From Sipunculus nudus (taxonomy: Eukaryota > Annelida > Sipuncula > Golfingiida > Sipunculidae), in contig CM049311.1 in the NCBI GenBank assembly GCA_026874595.1, positions 46,999,676-47,063,675 of the forward strand: DNA of 64,000 nt, read 5' to 3'. The notes under the pieces are model-generated. The model was not told the DNA's origin. It worked only from the letters and a program-made list of their open reading frames with translations, and made no database searches. Each line of letters opens with the position of its first letter. Position 1 is the stretch's first letter. The translations under genes were made by a program, and so were the position numbers. Below are positions 48,701-58,044 of the stretch, in pieces.

Positions 48701-49954
48701 AATGCTCAAAACATTTTTCATGCATAACATCACTTTGGTTCCATGATTCAGATGATGACTGAATTCATGATGTAGATGACTGAACTGTTTGATGCAAAAC
48801 AATTTATTTTATGTTTACAGGGTTTCATCAGTGACCAAGGATCCTGGAAATACACAAAAGGTCCAGCTCCTGTACCACCTCCTCCCCCACCACCTCCACC
48901 CCCACCTCCTCCTGTGGAAGAGCCTAAACCTGAGAAGGTCGTTAATCGGCAACTTTCGAGTACTTCATCTGATCTGCCATTTTTAGCTGAAATGCAGATG
49001 AAACAAGCCCAGCGAGACTCAGGAATATTTGGTGGCAGATACTCTCCAGATGCAGCAAAGAAAGGTGAAAATGGACAAAAGAATCCTGCCTTTGAGCCAG
49101 ACACAGCAAGCAATGCCAGTAGTGAGTACGCACAAATTGACAGAAATATGAGAAAGACTGAACCTCCCGAAAATGAACATATACCTGCTAAGTTCCGTGA
49201 ACTGTTCTATCCAGATCGACCGCCGACACCTGACAACACTCTTGTTAACAGGACAAACCCACTGTATGATGATAATAATGAGACTGATGTTGATAACCTT
49301 GATCCAGTGCCCAAAACACCAGAATCATTATACATTGGAGACTTTATACTGAAACCTAAAGAAAACCAAACTAGATCAGCAAGTACCGGGAGAAATGCAA
49401 ATGATTTATATTCTAATCCCAAGCAAACCTGGCAGTCCACCAGATCAAACCCATCTGAAAACTTGTACAGTTATAGAGACACGCTTCCACAGCCAAGAAC
49501 AGATGATGACTTAGATCAGGACTTGCCGTCCCCTTCTCCTCCTCCCCCACCACTCCCACCACCTCTCATGTTTAACTTCCCTCCTGAAGCACCAGTGTCT
49601 CCCCCTGTTCCTTCACCACCACCGCCTCCACAACAACAGCCTGCACCACATATCTCCAGAGTACATATTCCACCAATGGAAGACATGTCCCCACCTCCTC
49701 CACCTGAATTTTCTTCACAGCCACCAGCTAAGGCCCACGCACCGATGGCTGTCCACCCTAGACACGGCAGGTACCGACGGGTCAAGGCCGCACACCTGCC
49801 ATACTACCAACAGCAACAGGAAGAGGAGGAGGCCGACATACAAATCCCCCTGAGACAGTCTAGTCACCTGATCCAAGGTAACCGCTACTTTGCACTGATG
49901 AATAATGAGCTGGTTCTGATGAAAACGGACCAGGATGAGGATTCACTAAGATGA
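29975..49954 (+). CDS. Seven-exon gene for an unrecognised type I membrane protein with a proline-rich tail
   Basis: CDS joins 29975-30032, 33876-34181, 40930-41265, 41415-41496, 43064-43249, 44207-44372 and 48821-49954: 2268 nt, 755 residues. Every junction is GT-AG and the phases fit (1,1,1,2,2,0). Residues 1-20 are a signal peptide (start MGKVTHYFLLALLAILPLTG). Residues 21-122 hold six Cys (26, 52, 54, 78, 83, 86) and six N-glycosylation sequons; the size suggests a CUB-like beta fold, but this is tentative. Residues 122-233 are a Ser/Thr-rich stalk with two more Cys (131, 153). Residues 235-257 are one transmembrane helix. The cytoplasmic tail (262-755) has 13 consecutive Pro (397-409), a second Pro-rich block, NPAF (466), SEYAQI (479-484, ITIM-like) and NPLY (524-527, PTB-binding type). 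Such motifs recruit EVH1/SH3, SH2 and PTB proteins in known receptors, so a signalling or adhesion receptor is a reasonable inference. The family is not recognised. A three-codon upstream ORF starts at 29917. Confidence 0.88.
30705..30763. repeat. (TA)n microsatellite in intron 1
   Basis: About 55 bp of TA with a few interruptions. Confidence 0.9.
33876..34181 (+). CDS. Exon 2: Cys-containing glycosylated ectodomain
   Basis: The acceptor is ttattctacag and the donor GTGAGT. The exon encodes residues 20-121 in phase 1-1, so it could be skipped or duplicated without frame change, typical of shuffled extracellular domains. It contains six Cys and sequons at N28, N66, N70, N79, N97 and N107. Length and the alternation of hydrophobic strands are CUB-like, but no signature motif settles it. 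Confidence 0.85.
35240..35999. mobile_element. TIR-bounded modular repeat, copy B, in intron 2
   Basis: Same leader and left word TGTATCCGCC (35271-35280) as copy A. The right end is mutated (GACAGATACA, 35990-35999). The modules, the GGTCAGAGGTCA segment and the GGCGGCGGAACCCGG end keep the same order. It is shorter than copy A (729 versus 866 bp between TIRs). Confidence 0.7.
36230..38225. repeat. Long dispersed repeat, copy 1, in intron 2
   Basis: It shares ordered blocks with 59.0-60.36 kb: TAATGCTTCCATGCTGGA (36268), a TGTAACTCGGCCAAAAATC block (near 37900) and a TTTGGTGATGCTAGCT block (near 38130). Between them are four modules of the GGTGG..GCCACCAGTCTTG kind (36428-36880). It is probably one old element plus insertions. 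Confidence 0.55.
40930..41265 (+). CDS. Exon 3: Ser/Thr/Gly-rich stalk
   Basis: The acceptor is gatttgcag and the donor GTGAGA; also phase 1-1. The first 32 residues contain two Cys (131, 153) and may close the ectodomain. The rest is rich in Thr, Ser, Gly, Asn and Ala with several sequons (DNTS, NDT, NTT), as expected for an extended, O-glycosylated membrane-proximal stalk. Confidence 0.85.
41415..41496 (+). CDS. Exon 4: transmembrane helix
   Basis: An 82-nt exon encoding ITIAAVVGGVVLLLLLLVIY followed by ILCNADR. It is about 23 hydrophobic residues with a GxxG-like small-residue patch near the start and a basic residue after it, which fixes type I topology. Acceptor ctctgtttcag, donor GTGAGA, phase 1 to 2. 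Confidence 0.9.
43064..43249 (+). CDS. Exon 5: juxtamembrane cytoplasmic segment
   Basis: It opens with the basic stop-transfer segment FCKNRSRQAHVK, then an acidic/Lys stretch and TYIDAYNNES, and ends in an Asp-rich stretch before GTAAGT at 43250. Phase 2-2. The basic start directly after the helix confirms the inside orientation. Confidence 0.85.
44207..44372 (+). CDS. Exon 6: cytoplasmic segment whose donor seeds the intron array
   Basis: The acceptor is attcacaaag and the exon encodes HMNGVIPREIQLIDRAIQ and a Pro/Ser-rich end finishing KKLPQQ. The donor CCTCAACAG|GTAGGTCATGTG at 44373 is phase 0. The last bases of the exon and the first of the intron are the same as the repeating unit that fills the following intron. 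Reading through the donor stays open until a stop at 44493-44495. Confidence 0.85.
44361..48312 (+). repeat. 67-bp minisatellite filling intron 6, about 59 units
   Basis: The unit is about 67 bp and runs CAGGTAGGTCATGTGA, then a variable 4-base part (cgtc, agcc, cctc, catc), TACACAGACTACAAATCACC, atttacctgtacctcatgat and gctcaa. Copies are about 90-98% alike and carry a splice-donor consensus at the same place. Blocks are themselves duplicated: the rare variant with gtcaggtgacattc occurs at about 45313 and 45783, 470 bp or 7 units apart. The array begins inside the end of exon 6 and occupies about 3.9 of the 4.45-kb intron. The unit is not a multiple of three and carries stops, so it is not coding. 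Confidence 0.95.
48821..49954 (+). CDS. Exon 7: large terminal exon, proline-rich tail
   Basis: The acceptor ttttatgtttacag joins in phase 0 to 377 codons and a TGA. Contents in order: 13-Pro run, NPAF, SEYAQI, NPLY, several Tyr sites (SLYIGDF, DLYSNP, NLYSYR), a second Pro block with LPPP, and a basic segment followed by Gln and Glu runs. Low complexity and no enzymatic domain fit a docking tail. The polyproline is encoded by mixed CCN codons, which argues for selection on protein rather than simple DNA slippage. Confidence 0.92.
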   Translation, partial: GFISDQGSWKYTKGPAPVPPPPPPPPPPPPPVEEPKPEKVVNRQLSSTSSDLPFLAEMQMKQAQRDSGIFGGRYSPDAAKKGENGQKNPAFEPDTASNASSEYAQIDRNMRKTEPPENEHIPAKFRELFYPDRPPTPDNTLVNRTNPLYDDNNETDVDNLDPVPKTPESLYIGDFILKPKENQTRSASTGRNANDLYSNPKQTWQSTRSNPSENLYSYRDTLPQPRTDDDLDQDLPSPSPPPPPLPPPLMFNFPPEAPVSPPVPSPPPPPQQQPAPHISRVHIPPMEDMSPPPPPEFSSQPPAKAHAPMAVHPRHGRYRRVKAAHLPYYQQQQEEEEADIQIPLRQSSHLIQGNRYFALMNNELVLMKTDQDEDSLR

Positions 49955-51288
49955 ACACTGGTACATGCATCCCCACCTGGCGTTCAATAACATGAGATGT
50001 CTGTCATGTGTACAGGAGGACACATGTCCACTCTACAAGATACCTTGTGTGTCACTATAAATCTGTGTGTCACTCTAAATCTGACACTAAAAGAGTGTGC
50101 ACCACTGTATAAATATATGCAAAACAACTGACACACTTATACTGACAGAACAAACAGAGAAGTTCCAGTCCTTGATAACAATGGTCTTCCAACTCCAATG
50201 GCTTGAAGAAGATTGTTTACAATGTACTGTAACAGTGTTACTTCATCTATTAGGGGTGAACCAGTATCTGCTTCATATATCTTAGTCTGTTTGAACATAC
50301 ATGTACCACCTTGCACATACAATGTAATACAGGGAAGAAAGACTATACATTGCTAGAGAACCATCTGTCATTCATAAACTTCTCAATACATGGAAATTTG
50401 TGCACCAAAATGTGATTATTCATGGTTACAATAAGTTATTGCTGATAAAGATAATGCCCAGGAAAGGGCTTAAAATATATAAACAAAAAAATGAAACATT
50501 TTCAATAACAGCTGAATGGATAAGTCTGAAGAATCAATGAAGAAAGGCATTATGAATTATTTTCAGAATATGTAATTTGCATGCCATGTTATGTACGTGC
50601 CATGGCTCAGAAATATAGTGATATTTGGTTACACACAAGGACCTTGATATATTTAATAATAATTGTTATATGATGTTGTAGGAAAGAATATATCAGGGAT
50701 GCTTAATTGGCTGTTCACACTCTCATTGTCAAGTCCCTGTGCAAGCTCTTCCACACTTAGCAAGATGACAGTATTATTAATAGCTTTGTTACAACTAACA
50801 TATCACCTTATGAACAATCCTAATGAGTAATCTTATTTAATGTACAATACTTGTAGTATAGTGCTGATGAGGAAAAAAAAACAGTGCAGCACCAAGAACT
50901 TGAAATGCTCATATTAAAATATACTCAGTTGGTCAGCTGAAAGATCTTAAAAACCCAGTTCAAATATCAACATGGTGTCCTAGCTGCTTGTGAGAACATA
51001 ATGTTTATACAGACATATGCTACAGGCTTGTGTATGCATATTTCCCAAGTGTTCAAATCATGATACTTACAATTACTATAATGTATATAGTTTAATGTAT
51101 ATAGTTTAACATTACTTTTCTGAATGTATATGCTTACAAAATTTATAGTGTTTTTACAATGGCTGGGTTCATTGCTTATAGGAATGCTATGTTCAGTGTT
51201 TCTGCCGCAGCTGTGATAAAGAGTTAAAAATTACAGACATTTTAGTCTGGTTATGATTTTATTCAGGGCACCAGGTCAGATTCTTTTT

Positions 51289-51340
51289 AATAAATAACAT
51301 TTGTTAATGTATCAATAATGGTTTATGGCAACTGAATAAA
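51289..51340 (+). promoter_or_regulatory. Candidate polyadenylation signals
   Basis: AATAAA occurs at 51289-51294 and again at 51335-51340, giving a 3' UTR of about 1.3-1.4 kb for the complete gene. The hexamer is common by chance in AT-rich DNA, so this is only a candidate. Confidence 0.3.
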
Positions 51341-51899
51341 ATTATATAAGGAAGCCTGATCTCTAGTCCTTTGGAGTACCTGTCTTTTATGTGAATGAGG
51401 GATAAAATAAGTGATATGGCATTTATACTGTATTTGTCCTAAAATTAGACACAGATAAGCAGATACTTGCAGATACACACTGATATCAAGCACCACTTTT
51501 TTACATCTAAGAGAAACGGGTTATGGCATACTTTTCCTCTGAACTACAACACTAATGTACCTTCTATAGCCATATACAATATTCAAAATTGGTAGAAAGG
51601 TACAAACATCAAAAGAAATTTGGTATATATAATACCTCCAGGTGGCACTCCATGCCAGACTGTTTTATGAATCCAGTCCTTCAAATTTTAACCATTCTCT
51701 TGCAGTATAATTATCTTTGAACACACATATATCAGGCTGATAGGTGATAATAATAAACATGTTACAATACTATACATATTGCGGTATATATATTACATCT
51801 GGTAATTATCCCCAGTATTTAACCCATCTCATTCAGTTCCAACTCTGTTATCATATACATGCTGCCTATCTTCTGTGATTCATATAATTACCACTAAAA

Positions 51900-52031
51900 G
51901 CCAGACCAGCTGAGGTGGTAAACAACCACCGTGCAGCATCACACACCAGACCAGCTGAGGTGGTAAACAGTACCACCTTACAGCATCACACACAAGACCA
52001 GCTGAGATGTAGGCAGCACCACCTTGCAAAA
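51900..52031. repeat. Three-unit tandem repeat, ~52 bp
   Basis: CCAGACCAGCTGAGGTGGTA then ACCACC..GCAGCATCACACA occurs twice, with a third decayed unit, just outside the left end of the DIRS element. Confidence 0.75.
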
Positions 52032-52090
52032 CCTTCCTGATTTAATATAACAGATGAAGGTTTGCCCATGAAATGACTTATAATTCATGT

Positions 52091-52269
52091 GTTTTATTAC
52101 GTAAACATCGATGTGAGCGTTTTCTGTATTAATGAGAATATTCTCTGTTAGTATTCACACGCCAGAAGCTCCACTTACAAAATTTTCCCTGAGTAGGCCT
52201 ATCATCGCCCACTTCCGCCTCATTCTCGGTATCTAGGTCATGCCTCGCTTTGGTAGAGCCACATTATTC
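52091..52269 (+). repeat. DIRS left inverted terminal repeat
   Basis: It starts GTTTTATTACGTAAACATCG and runs to CCACATTATTC. It matches the inverse of 55252-55417 with few differences, for example ATCGATGTGAGCG versus ATGGATGTGAGC at the outer edge. Confidence 0.92.
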
Positions 52270-52378
52270 TTCTGGTGTTTGTGCTAGACGGACATGTCGA
52301 CGGGCTGCTCCTGTCCGTCCGCTGTTGGTTTTCCCATGCTCGTTGCTTCACTTACTGTAAGTACGCTTTCATTTTCCC

Positions 52379-54270
52379 TTGGCCACTATGGACGTCTCTC
52401 GGATTTGTTCCTCTTGTGGGGCGTCTCTACCTTCCTGGGATACCCACCCCTCTTGTCTCGGCTGTCGCTCCAGTGAGGGCACATGCCTTGGTGAGGCGGA
52501 CCCATGTTATTATTGTCACACGTGGCCGCCCTCTCAATGGGCTCGACTTCATGCATGGTCCCATTGTGCCCTCTCCTGCGCTGTCTTCGGCTCCGGTTGC
52601 GGGGAGCAGGGGGGGCCCCACTCCTTCTGTGTCTAGTCGGGTGGCCCTACGCTCCCCCTCTGCGGATCCCCTTCTCGTTCCCGATCCTGTCCCTCCCTCC
52701 CAGGGCTCTGTCTTCCAGACCCCTGTTGGGGCTCCGGCTAGGGCTCTAGCTGCCCCCTCCAGGAAGCGTTCGACCCCTGCCCCGCCCGGGCCCCCCGAGA
52801 AGGCTCTTGCCGTTTCCCTCATTCACCGTCTCTCCTGCTTATGTGAATCCTTAAGGGCGGATTTCGACCCTGAGTTGGAGTCCGCGCCCCAGGCCACGGC
52901 TCCGGGGCAGGTGTCTTTGACCGATCCTTCTGTGTTGTCCCCGCAGCGTCCCGCTCGGCTGGAGGTCACCCGTTCCCCACCGGCTCCAGCGCAGGTAAGT
53001 GCTCCCCCCCTGCTTGATCCGCCCCTTCCTAGCCGTCTGTCCCTTCGTCCCCTTAGGGACCGTCCTTCCGCTGATGCGGTTCCACTCCCGTCCGGGTCTC
53101 CAGCCGCCTGCCCTGCGGTTCCTGATACGGACCCTGTCTGTGCCCCGGCCGCTCCTGCGGCCTCGTCCGCTCTTGATTCTCCGTCCGTCCGTTCTCCGCT
53201 TGTATTTACAGATCAGGCGCCTCCAGCCGGTACGGATCAGTGGACTGCTCTCAACACGCAGAGGCAGGCGTGGCGCACCATGAAGTCTGACCTACTTGAT
53301 CAGGTGGCCCGCACCATGCAGGAGTCTCGCCCGGACAGGCCGACCTTCCAGCCCCTCAGGCCGCCACCCATCTCTGCCGCATCGGCCGGGTTCTATCTGA
53401 ACCCGTCCACGCTCTCCGCGCTGACTTCCGGACCTCAGGTCTGCATGGAATTTACCGATGAGACGGCTCGGCTGCTTGACAATCATCATGCCGCCGTCAC
53501 CGGCGCTATATCCTCATCGTCTGGGTCGCCGGTGCCGCCTAGCGCGCGGCGCCCTTGGCAGATCGGTACCTTGTGGTCACCTAAGGCATATCGGGCGACC
53601 TGCCTTGACAGGCTCGTCCCGTCTCCCGCCTTTCCTGCTGTTCCATCGGAACCGATGCGGGCTGAAACGGGGCTTGATCAACCCTTCTCTGACGGTAGGT
53701 TGCTTTATTCCCCTGCGGCGCATGTATCCGATTCTCAGCTCTGGGATATGGAGGCTCTCGCCCGCCAGACCGCCGGCGTTGTCAACAACCTTCAGGCTGT
53801 TACCAGCCTGTTGTCTATTTCTCCGGATCCTGCCATGTTAAATAATATCTGGCAGGCTTCCACTCGTGCATGTGCCGAGTTACAACACTTGGCCTGGCGC
53901 TTGGTGGAGGACTGCATCTTGCTCCGCCGCGCCTGGTGTCTCCGCACCCTTCGCTCCGTCTGCGCTATCTCCCGCGGAGCTCTCGGATCTCTATACTCAG
54001 CCGTTCACGGGATCTCTCCTCTTCGGGGGTCATCCATCCCGCGTCTATGAGGCTGCCCTGGATCGTTCAGATCGTCAGGCCCGCCTCAGGTCGGCGCCTC
54101 CTCCAACCTCACAGGTGCCTAGCCCTTACCGGTCCCGTACTGCTCCGGTACGGGCTCCGGCTGCTAGCTGCTCCGTGGCTCCCGCCCGCCCATCTGCTCG
54201 GACGTCCGGGTCTCGCCAGGCCTCCTCCTTTCGCGGTAAATCCGCTCGGAGGGGTCGCGGCCATAAGTGA
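52379..54270 (+). pseudogene. DIRS ORF1 (gag-like), frameshifted
   Basis: The N-terminus from 52379 reads a Cys-rich zinc-binding region (CSSCGASLPSWDTHPSCLGC, then CYYCHTWPPSQW) usual for DIRS ORF1. Near the G/C run at 52610-52620 the frame shifts to a long Pro/Ser/Ala-rich frame, whose later part (LWDMEALARQTAGVVNNLQA) is typical ORF1 alpha-helical text. Near 53870-53950 it shifts again to a frame with ELSDLYTQPFTGSLLFGG and a basic end (SFRGKSARRGRGHK), stop at 54268-54270. The DNA itself is nearly intact, so few changes separate it from an open ORF. Confidence 0.8.
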
Positions 54271-54273
54271 CAC

Positions 54274-54568
54274 TCCAGGTCCGGTAGGCGGCCGTCTTCA
54301 GACCTGTTATCCGGCCTGGAGGCGTGTCACCTCGCATCCCCTAGTTTTAAGCACAGTTCGTTTCGGTTTCCGAATTTCGTTTTTCACCCCTCCACCCCAC
54401 ACGGCGTTTCCGTTCGTTACTCCCCCACCCAGGGCTCCGGCCAAGCATCTCGCACTAGAATATGCCATTCGGTCCCTTCTCCTGAAGGGCGCCATTCTCC
54501 CGGTCGATCCCGGAACTCACGTTCCTGCCCTGCCTAACGGCCGGTACCGATTCTGCGCCACGAATTGA
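54274..54568 (+). pseudogene. DIRS reverse transcriptase, N-terminal stub
   Basis: A frame overlapping the end of ORF1 reads GGRLQTCYPAWRRVTSHPLV, later EYAIRSLLLKGAILPV, and ends LPNGRYRFCATN-stop. These are the opening RT blocks of DIRS polyproteins (G-R-L..F-x-x-W..I..D-x-x-V; LL-x-KGAI-x-x-V). All catalytic RT motifs are absent, removed by the deletion that follows. Confidence 0.8.
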
Positions 54569-54578
54569 CCCGTCCGGG

Positions 54579-54599
54579 CCTTAAGATACTATCTTAAGG
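54579..54599. repeat. Perfect 21-bp palindrome at the deletion site
   Basis: CCTTAAGATA, a central C, then TATCTTAAGG: ten paired bases around one base. It lies between the RT stub and the recombinase remnant. Confidence 0.9.
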
Positions 54600-54624
54600 C
54601 TACCAAATCTCTCCGGGGGGGGGC

Positions 54625-55050
54625 CATAAGAAACTTTTTATTTCTTCAAAATTGGGTGCAGTCGATAAAGAAATAAGTCCTATTACTATCAGTAACTGGA
54701 TAAAGGCTGCTATCATCGCCGCACATGACTCTTTACGTCCGGCTGAACTACAGTCCTTCCATGTCACGGCTCATGAGGTCAGGGCTATCGCCTCATCCTT
54801 CGCTCACCTGTCGGGCGTGTCTCCTGCCGCGCTGGTCAAAATGGGTATCTGGAAGTCCCCTTCCACGTTTACTCAGTTTTACCTCAAGGACGTACGCCTG
54901 CAAGACTCCGGCCTTTATGCCATGGGTCCCGTGGTTTCCGCAGGCTCTATCGTCAACGTCTCCAGCACGGCTTCCTCAACGTCTACTCACGTTCGGCCCG
55001 CTACCTGCCTGCAGACGTCGTCTTCTGCTGTGGTTTCTACTACTTGCTGA
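54625..55050 (+). pseudogene. DIRS tyrosine recombinase, C-terminal half
   Basis: The frame begins after a G run and reads HKKLFISSKLG, EISPITISNWIKAAI, then the catalytic H-x-x-R (AHEVRAIASS), W (MGIWKSPSTF) and the nucleophile Tyr (TQFYLKDV). Numbered from the Met at 54652 these are H41, R44, W67 and Y77. The N-terminal catalytic Arg is missing because of the deletion, so the enzyme would be inactive. Confidence 0.88.
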
Positions 55051-55113
55051 CCCTATTATCTTCATCCTCGTCGTTCCAGGTCAGTATCTCCCTCCCTATG
55101 GTTTATCTGTTTC

Positions 55114-55221
55114 TTCTCATTAATACAGAAAACGCTCACATCGATGTTTACGTAATAAAACCCCCCATTCCCCTCCCCGTGAATGGTGGTTTTGTAAGTA
55201 AACGGATGTGAGCTTTTCTGT
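55114..55221 (+). repeat. DIRS internal complementary region
   Basis: The first half (TTCTCATTAATACAGAAAAC to GTAATAAAAC) is the inverse of the left terminus. The second half (CCCCCATTCCCCTCCCCGTG to GAGCTTTTCTGT) is the inverse of the right terminus. The two meet at GTAATAAAAC|CCCCC, which fixes the element's ends at 52091 and about 55454. Confidence 0.9.
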
Positions 55222-55251
55222 CCCTCCCCCGATACTTCCTACTTCGCCCTC

Positions 55252-55454
55252 GAATAATGTGGCTCTACCAAAGCGAGGCATGACCTAGATACCGAGAATG
55301 AGGCGGAAGTGGGCGATGATAGGCCTACTCAGGAAAAATTTTGTAAGTGGAGCTTCTGGCGTGTGAATACTAACAGAGAATATTCTCATTAATACAGAAA
55401 AGCTCACATCCATTTACTAACAAAACCACCATTCACGGGGAGGGGAATGGGGGG
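55252..55454 (+). repeat. DIRS right inverted terminal repeat
   Basis: GAATAATGTGGCTCTACCAA to CATCCATTTAC mirrors the left repeat; the last part (CACCATTCACGGGGAGGGGA, ATGGGGG) is matched by the internal complementary region. Confidence 0.92.
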
Positions 55455-55459
55455 ATTTC

Positions 55460-58040
55460 AAAAAGAAGAGATAGGGAGACTTCTAAAAAATGTTATTGAT
55501 TGGAAATTTGTAAACATATAAAATAAACATTTTTTTTATCATTCCTGGTTCACCCAATCTGCAGCAATCTGCAGTCATATTCACATATATATCATGACTT
55601 CTATAAAATGACTGATTGTCCTGATGAAAGGACTAACTGAAGAGGGTTTCATGGTGCTGCCACCTAGAGGCAAACTGGTGACCTAGATCTACAAGAAACT
55701 CCAAAGATTATTAGAATCTGAGATGTGATTGATATTGTACTGAATACTTTTAAAAGACCTGAGAGAGAGAGAGAGAGAGAGAAAGAAAGAGAAAGAGAGA
55801 GTGGGAAGGGGGGGGGAATCCTAAGAAACTGCATCATCGTTCTAGAGCTTTATCTTGAGGAAAATATACAGTTAAGCCACAAACACACAATTTGACCACC
55901 TGTCATCCTCACTGTTATACATATACATGATCTTCCAGGTACAGGAAAAGTCACTTTAATTGTCTTTTTAGTGTTAAAAATTTTGCTTAAATTCCATATA
56001 AAATATATCAAATACATAGAGATGTAAATTTGCACAAAAAAGTATTCCGACTGGCCTCGCTGATGAAGCTTGCTTTATTAGTGAAGCAGTAGAATGTCTG
56101 ACTTGTGTCTTTGAATCAACATTTGGCCCTATTCTGTTTTCACCTGTTGCAGAGATATAGATGTAAAAGGTACAACTGAAAATATGAAACTTCCATCACA
56201 ATTCAATTTATTTGAAAAAATTCTCATGAATTAACTTACAATAATAATCAAATCCTCAACATAAAATCCTCAACATCCTTTCTTGAATATGCAAAAAAAT
56301 ATACCAACTTTTTTTTATTTTAATGGATTATAATATTTTTGTATTGATGAATGCAGAAGAACTCTGCTGACTATTTTTGTCTCCCTGGATGACAGATCCC
56401 CAACAATCTCCCTACTAGTACACTACACACCCTACTTTTTATGTCCCTCACTGGAATTTTCCAATAGTTAATGATTCCAATGTTAGTCCAGATTAAAATG
56501 TAGGGATAGGGTGGAGTTACAAACCCTCTTCCTTCAAATATTCTAGAATTTAAAAAAAATTGAATTAAAAAAAAAATGAAATGCTGATAATTATTTTCAC
56601 TTGCCACTTGTCAAGAACATGTCCATCTGATGAAAAAAAGTTTTTACTATTTATGCCTGAAGATATCTGATTCAGGGGTTCCAATGATGTATACTCACAT
56701 TAATGTAAGGCAGTTAAACAATGTTTGACAATTAAACATTTTGATTTGTTTTTGCCTATCCTCCTGCCCTTATCTCCTTTTCTGGATGTTTAAACACCTA
56801 CAAATTAATAATTCAATAAGTCTGGTCTCATACTTATAATCTCACATTTTAAGATGCTGCAGAGGAAAGAATGCTGTTATGCAAACAATTTGCTATACTG
56901 GTGTATTTTTCATGAAGCAAAAATAATTAAAACCCTCTGAACATTTAATCACTTGGTTGTGGAAACAATGGGCTGATGAATCTATAGTTCTATTCTACAG
57001 AGAATAAGATGTATTGTAACAGCAAGGAATTATATGGTACACTAGCTGATAAACCCATTATACCGGGCTTTTTACCATGGTATGGGAGATATTTTAACTG
57101 AGAGGAGGAATGTGTGGTCATTTTTTATTAAAAAAATAATTTTTTTTTAAATATAGAATTTCAGTGGGTTACTGTCTCAGTATGATATTTAACATCTCTG
57201 TTGTGGCACTTTGCTCGTGGAAAGAAACTCGCACACTGGTATGTTGACCTTAAAGTCCTGGTCAATAATGACCATTTGTGAACTAGAATGGGATGTGGGG
57301 GCAATCAGGTTTCCAATGATCTTTGGCTGGTTACAATTCTTTTCTGTTTAAAGAATAGATTGGATGTGAGGAAGAAATGAAAGATTAATCAAATGTACAT
57401 TTTAAGGAAAGGAAACTGTTCCTGAAGAAAGAAACAGAAGTATGCATACCTCATTAATAGAAGATGCAGACCAAAGGGGAATCTGTCGCCCTTTTCAGAC
57501 ACAACCTTTTTTAAATTGTGTCAGACCAATTTTGAAGCATCTATTACCCCAACCCACCAATACCCCACCCCTTTTCCCGAAAATGGGGATCTTGTTTTAG
57601 GTTTTGTCATTAATCCTCCTGGGTTGAACCCCTTCTTTTCATGAGTGAGAGTAATGTGTCACAAGTGGGTCAGAGCCTTTGTCAAATGTCAGACAAAGCA
57701 TGCTTTAATTGGTCACTGAAAGCAAGGTTAATCACCAGTCCTTAATAGTCCTTATTCCAGTACTGGAGGTGACCGCACAGAAAATTCAGTCTTTGCCAAA
57801 GGCAGTTCGGCTGTTTTCGGTGGTATTCTCTATGCAAGCCAGAAAAAAATGCAAAAATCACTCAAAATGATGTGTACATTAAAAAGGATTTATTCTCAAA
57901 TCAGCAATGTCACTGTGAGAACAATAACCTTTAAAATGAGGTATGTCACAGCGTCATACGCAACGTGGTGTCAGAGAGCACTGCAAACAAAGGTGGACTG
58001 AAATCCTTTTACAAGTATTAGATTTCACAGAAAATGATTC
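55460..58040. other. AT-rich non-coding sequence
   Basis: No supported gene. There is a GA microsatellite at 55757-55801 followed by a G run. Short frames have no domains. Confidence 0.45.
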
Positions 58041-58044
58041 AGAA

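Larger units (their letters stand above)
52091..55454 (+). mobile_element. DIRS-like tyrosine-recombinase retrotransposon, internally deleted
   Basis: The inverted terminal repeats (52091-52269 and 55252-55454) pair over about 165 bp, and an internal complementary region (55114-55221) matches the outer edges of both. That three-part arrangement defines DIRS elements. Coding order is ORF1 (gag-like), a stub of the RT ORF and the C-terminal half of the tyrosine recombinase; most of RT, all of RNase H and the recombinase N-part are gone. GC content is far higher than in the surrounding DNA. Confidence 0.93.

Noticed and set aside
48748-49113. Gly-rich minus-strand frame with a leader-like start
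   Set aside because: Mirror of the polyproline codons in exon 7.
52275-52476. Start of the 591-codon frame taken as the ORF1 N-terminus
   Set aside because: The conserved Cys-rich start of DIRS ORF1 lies in another frame from 52379; the upstream part of the long frame is incidental.
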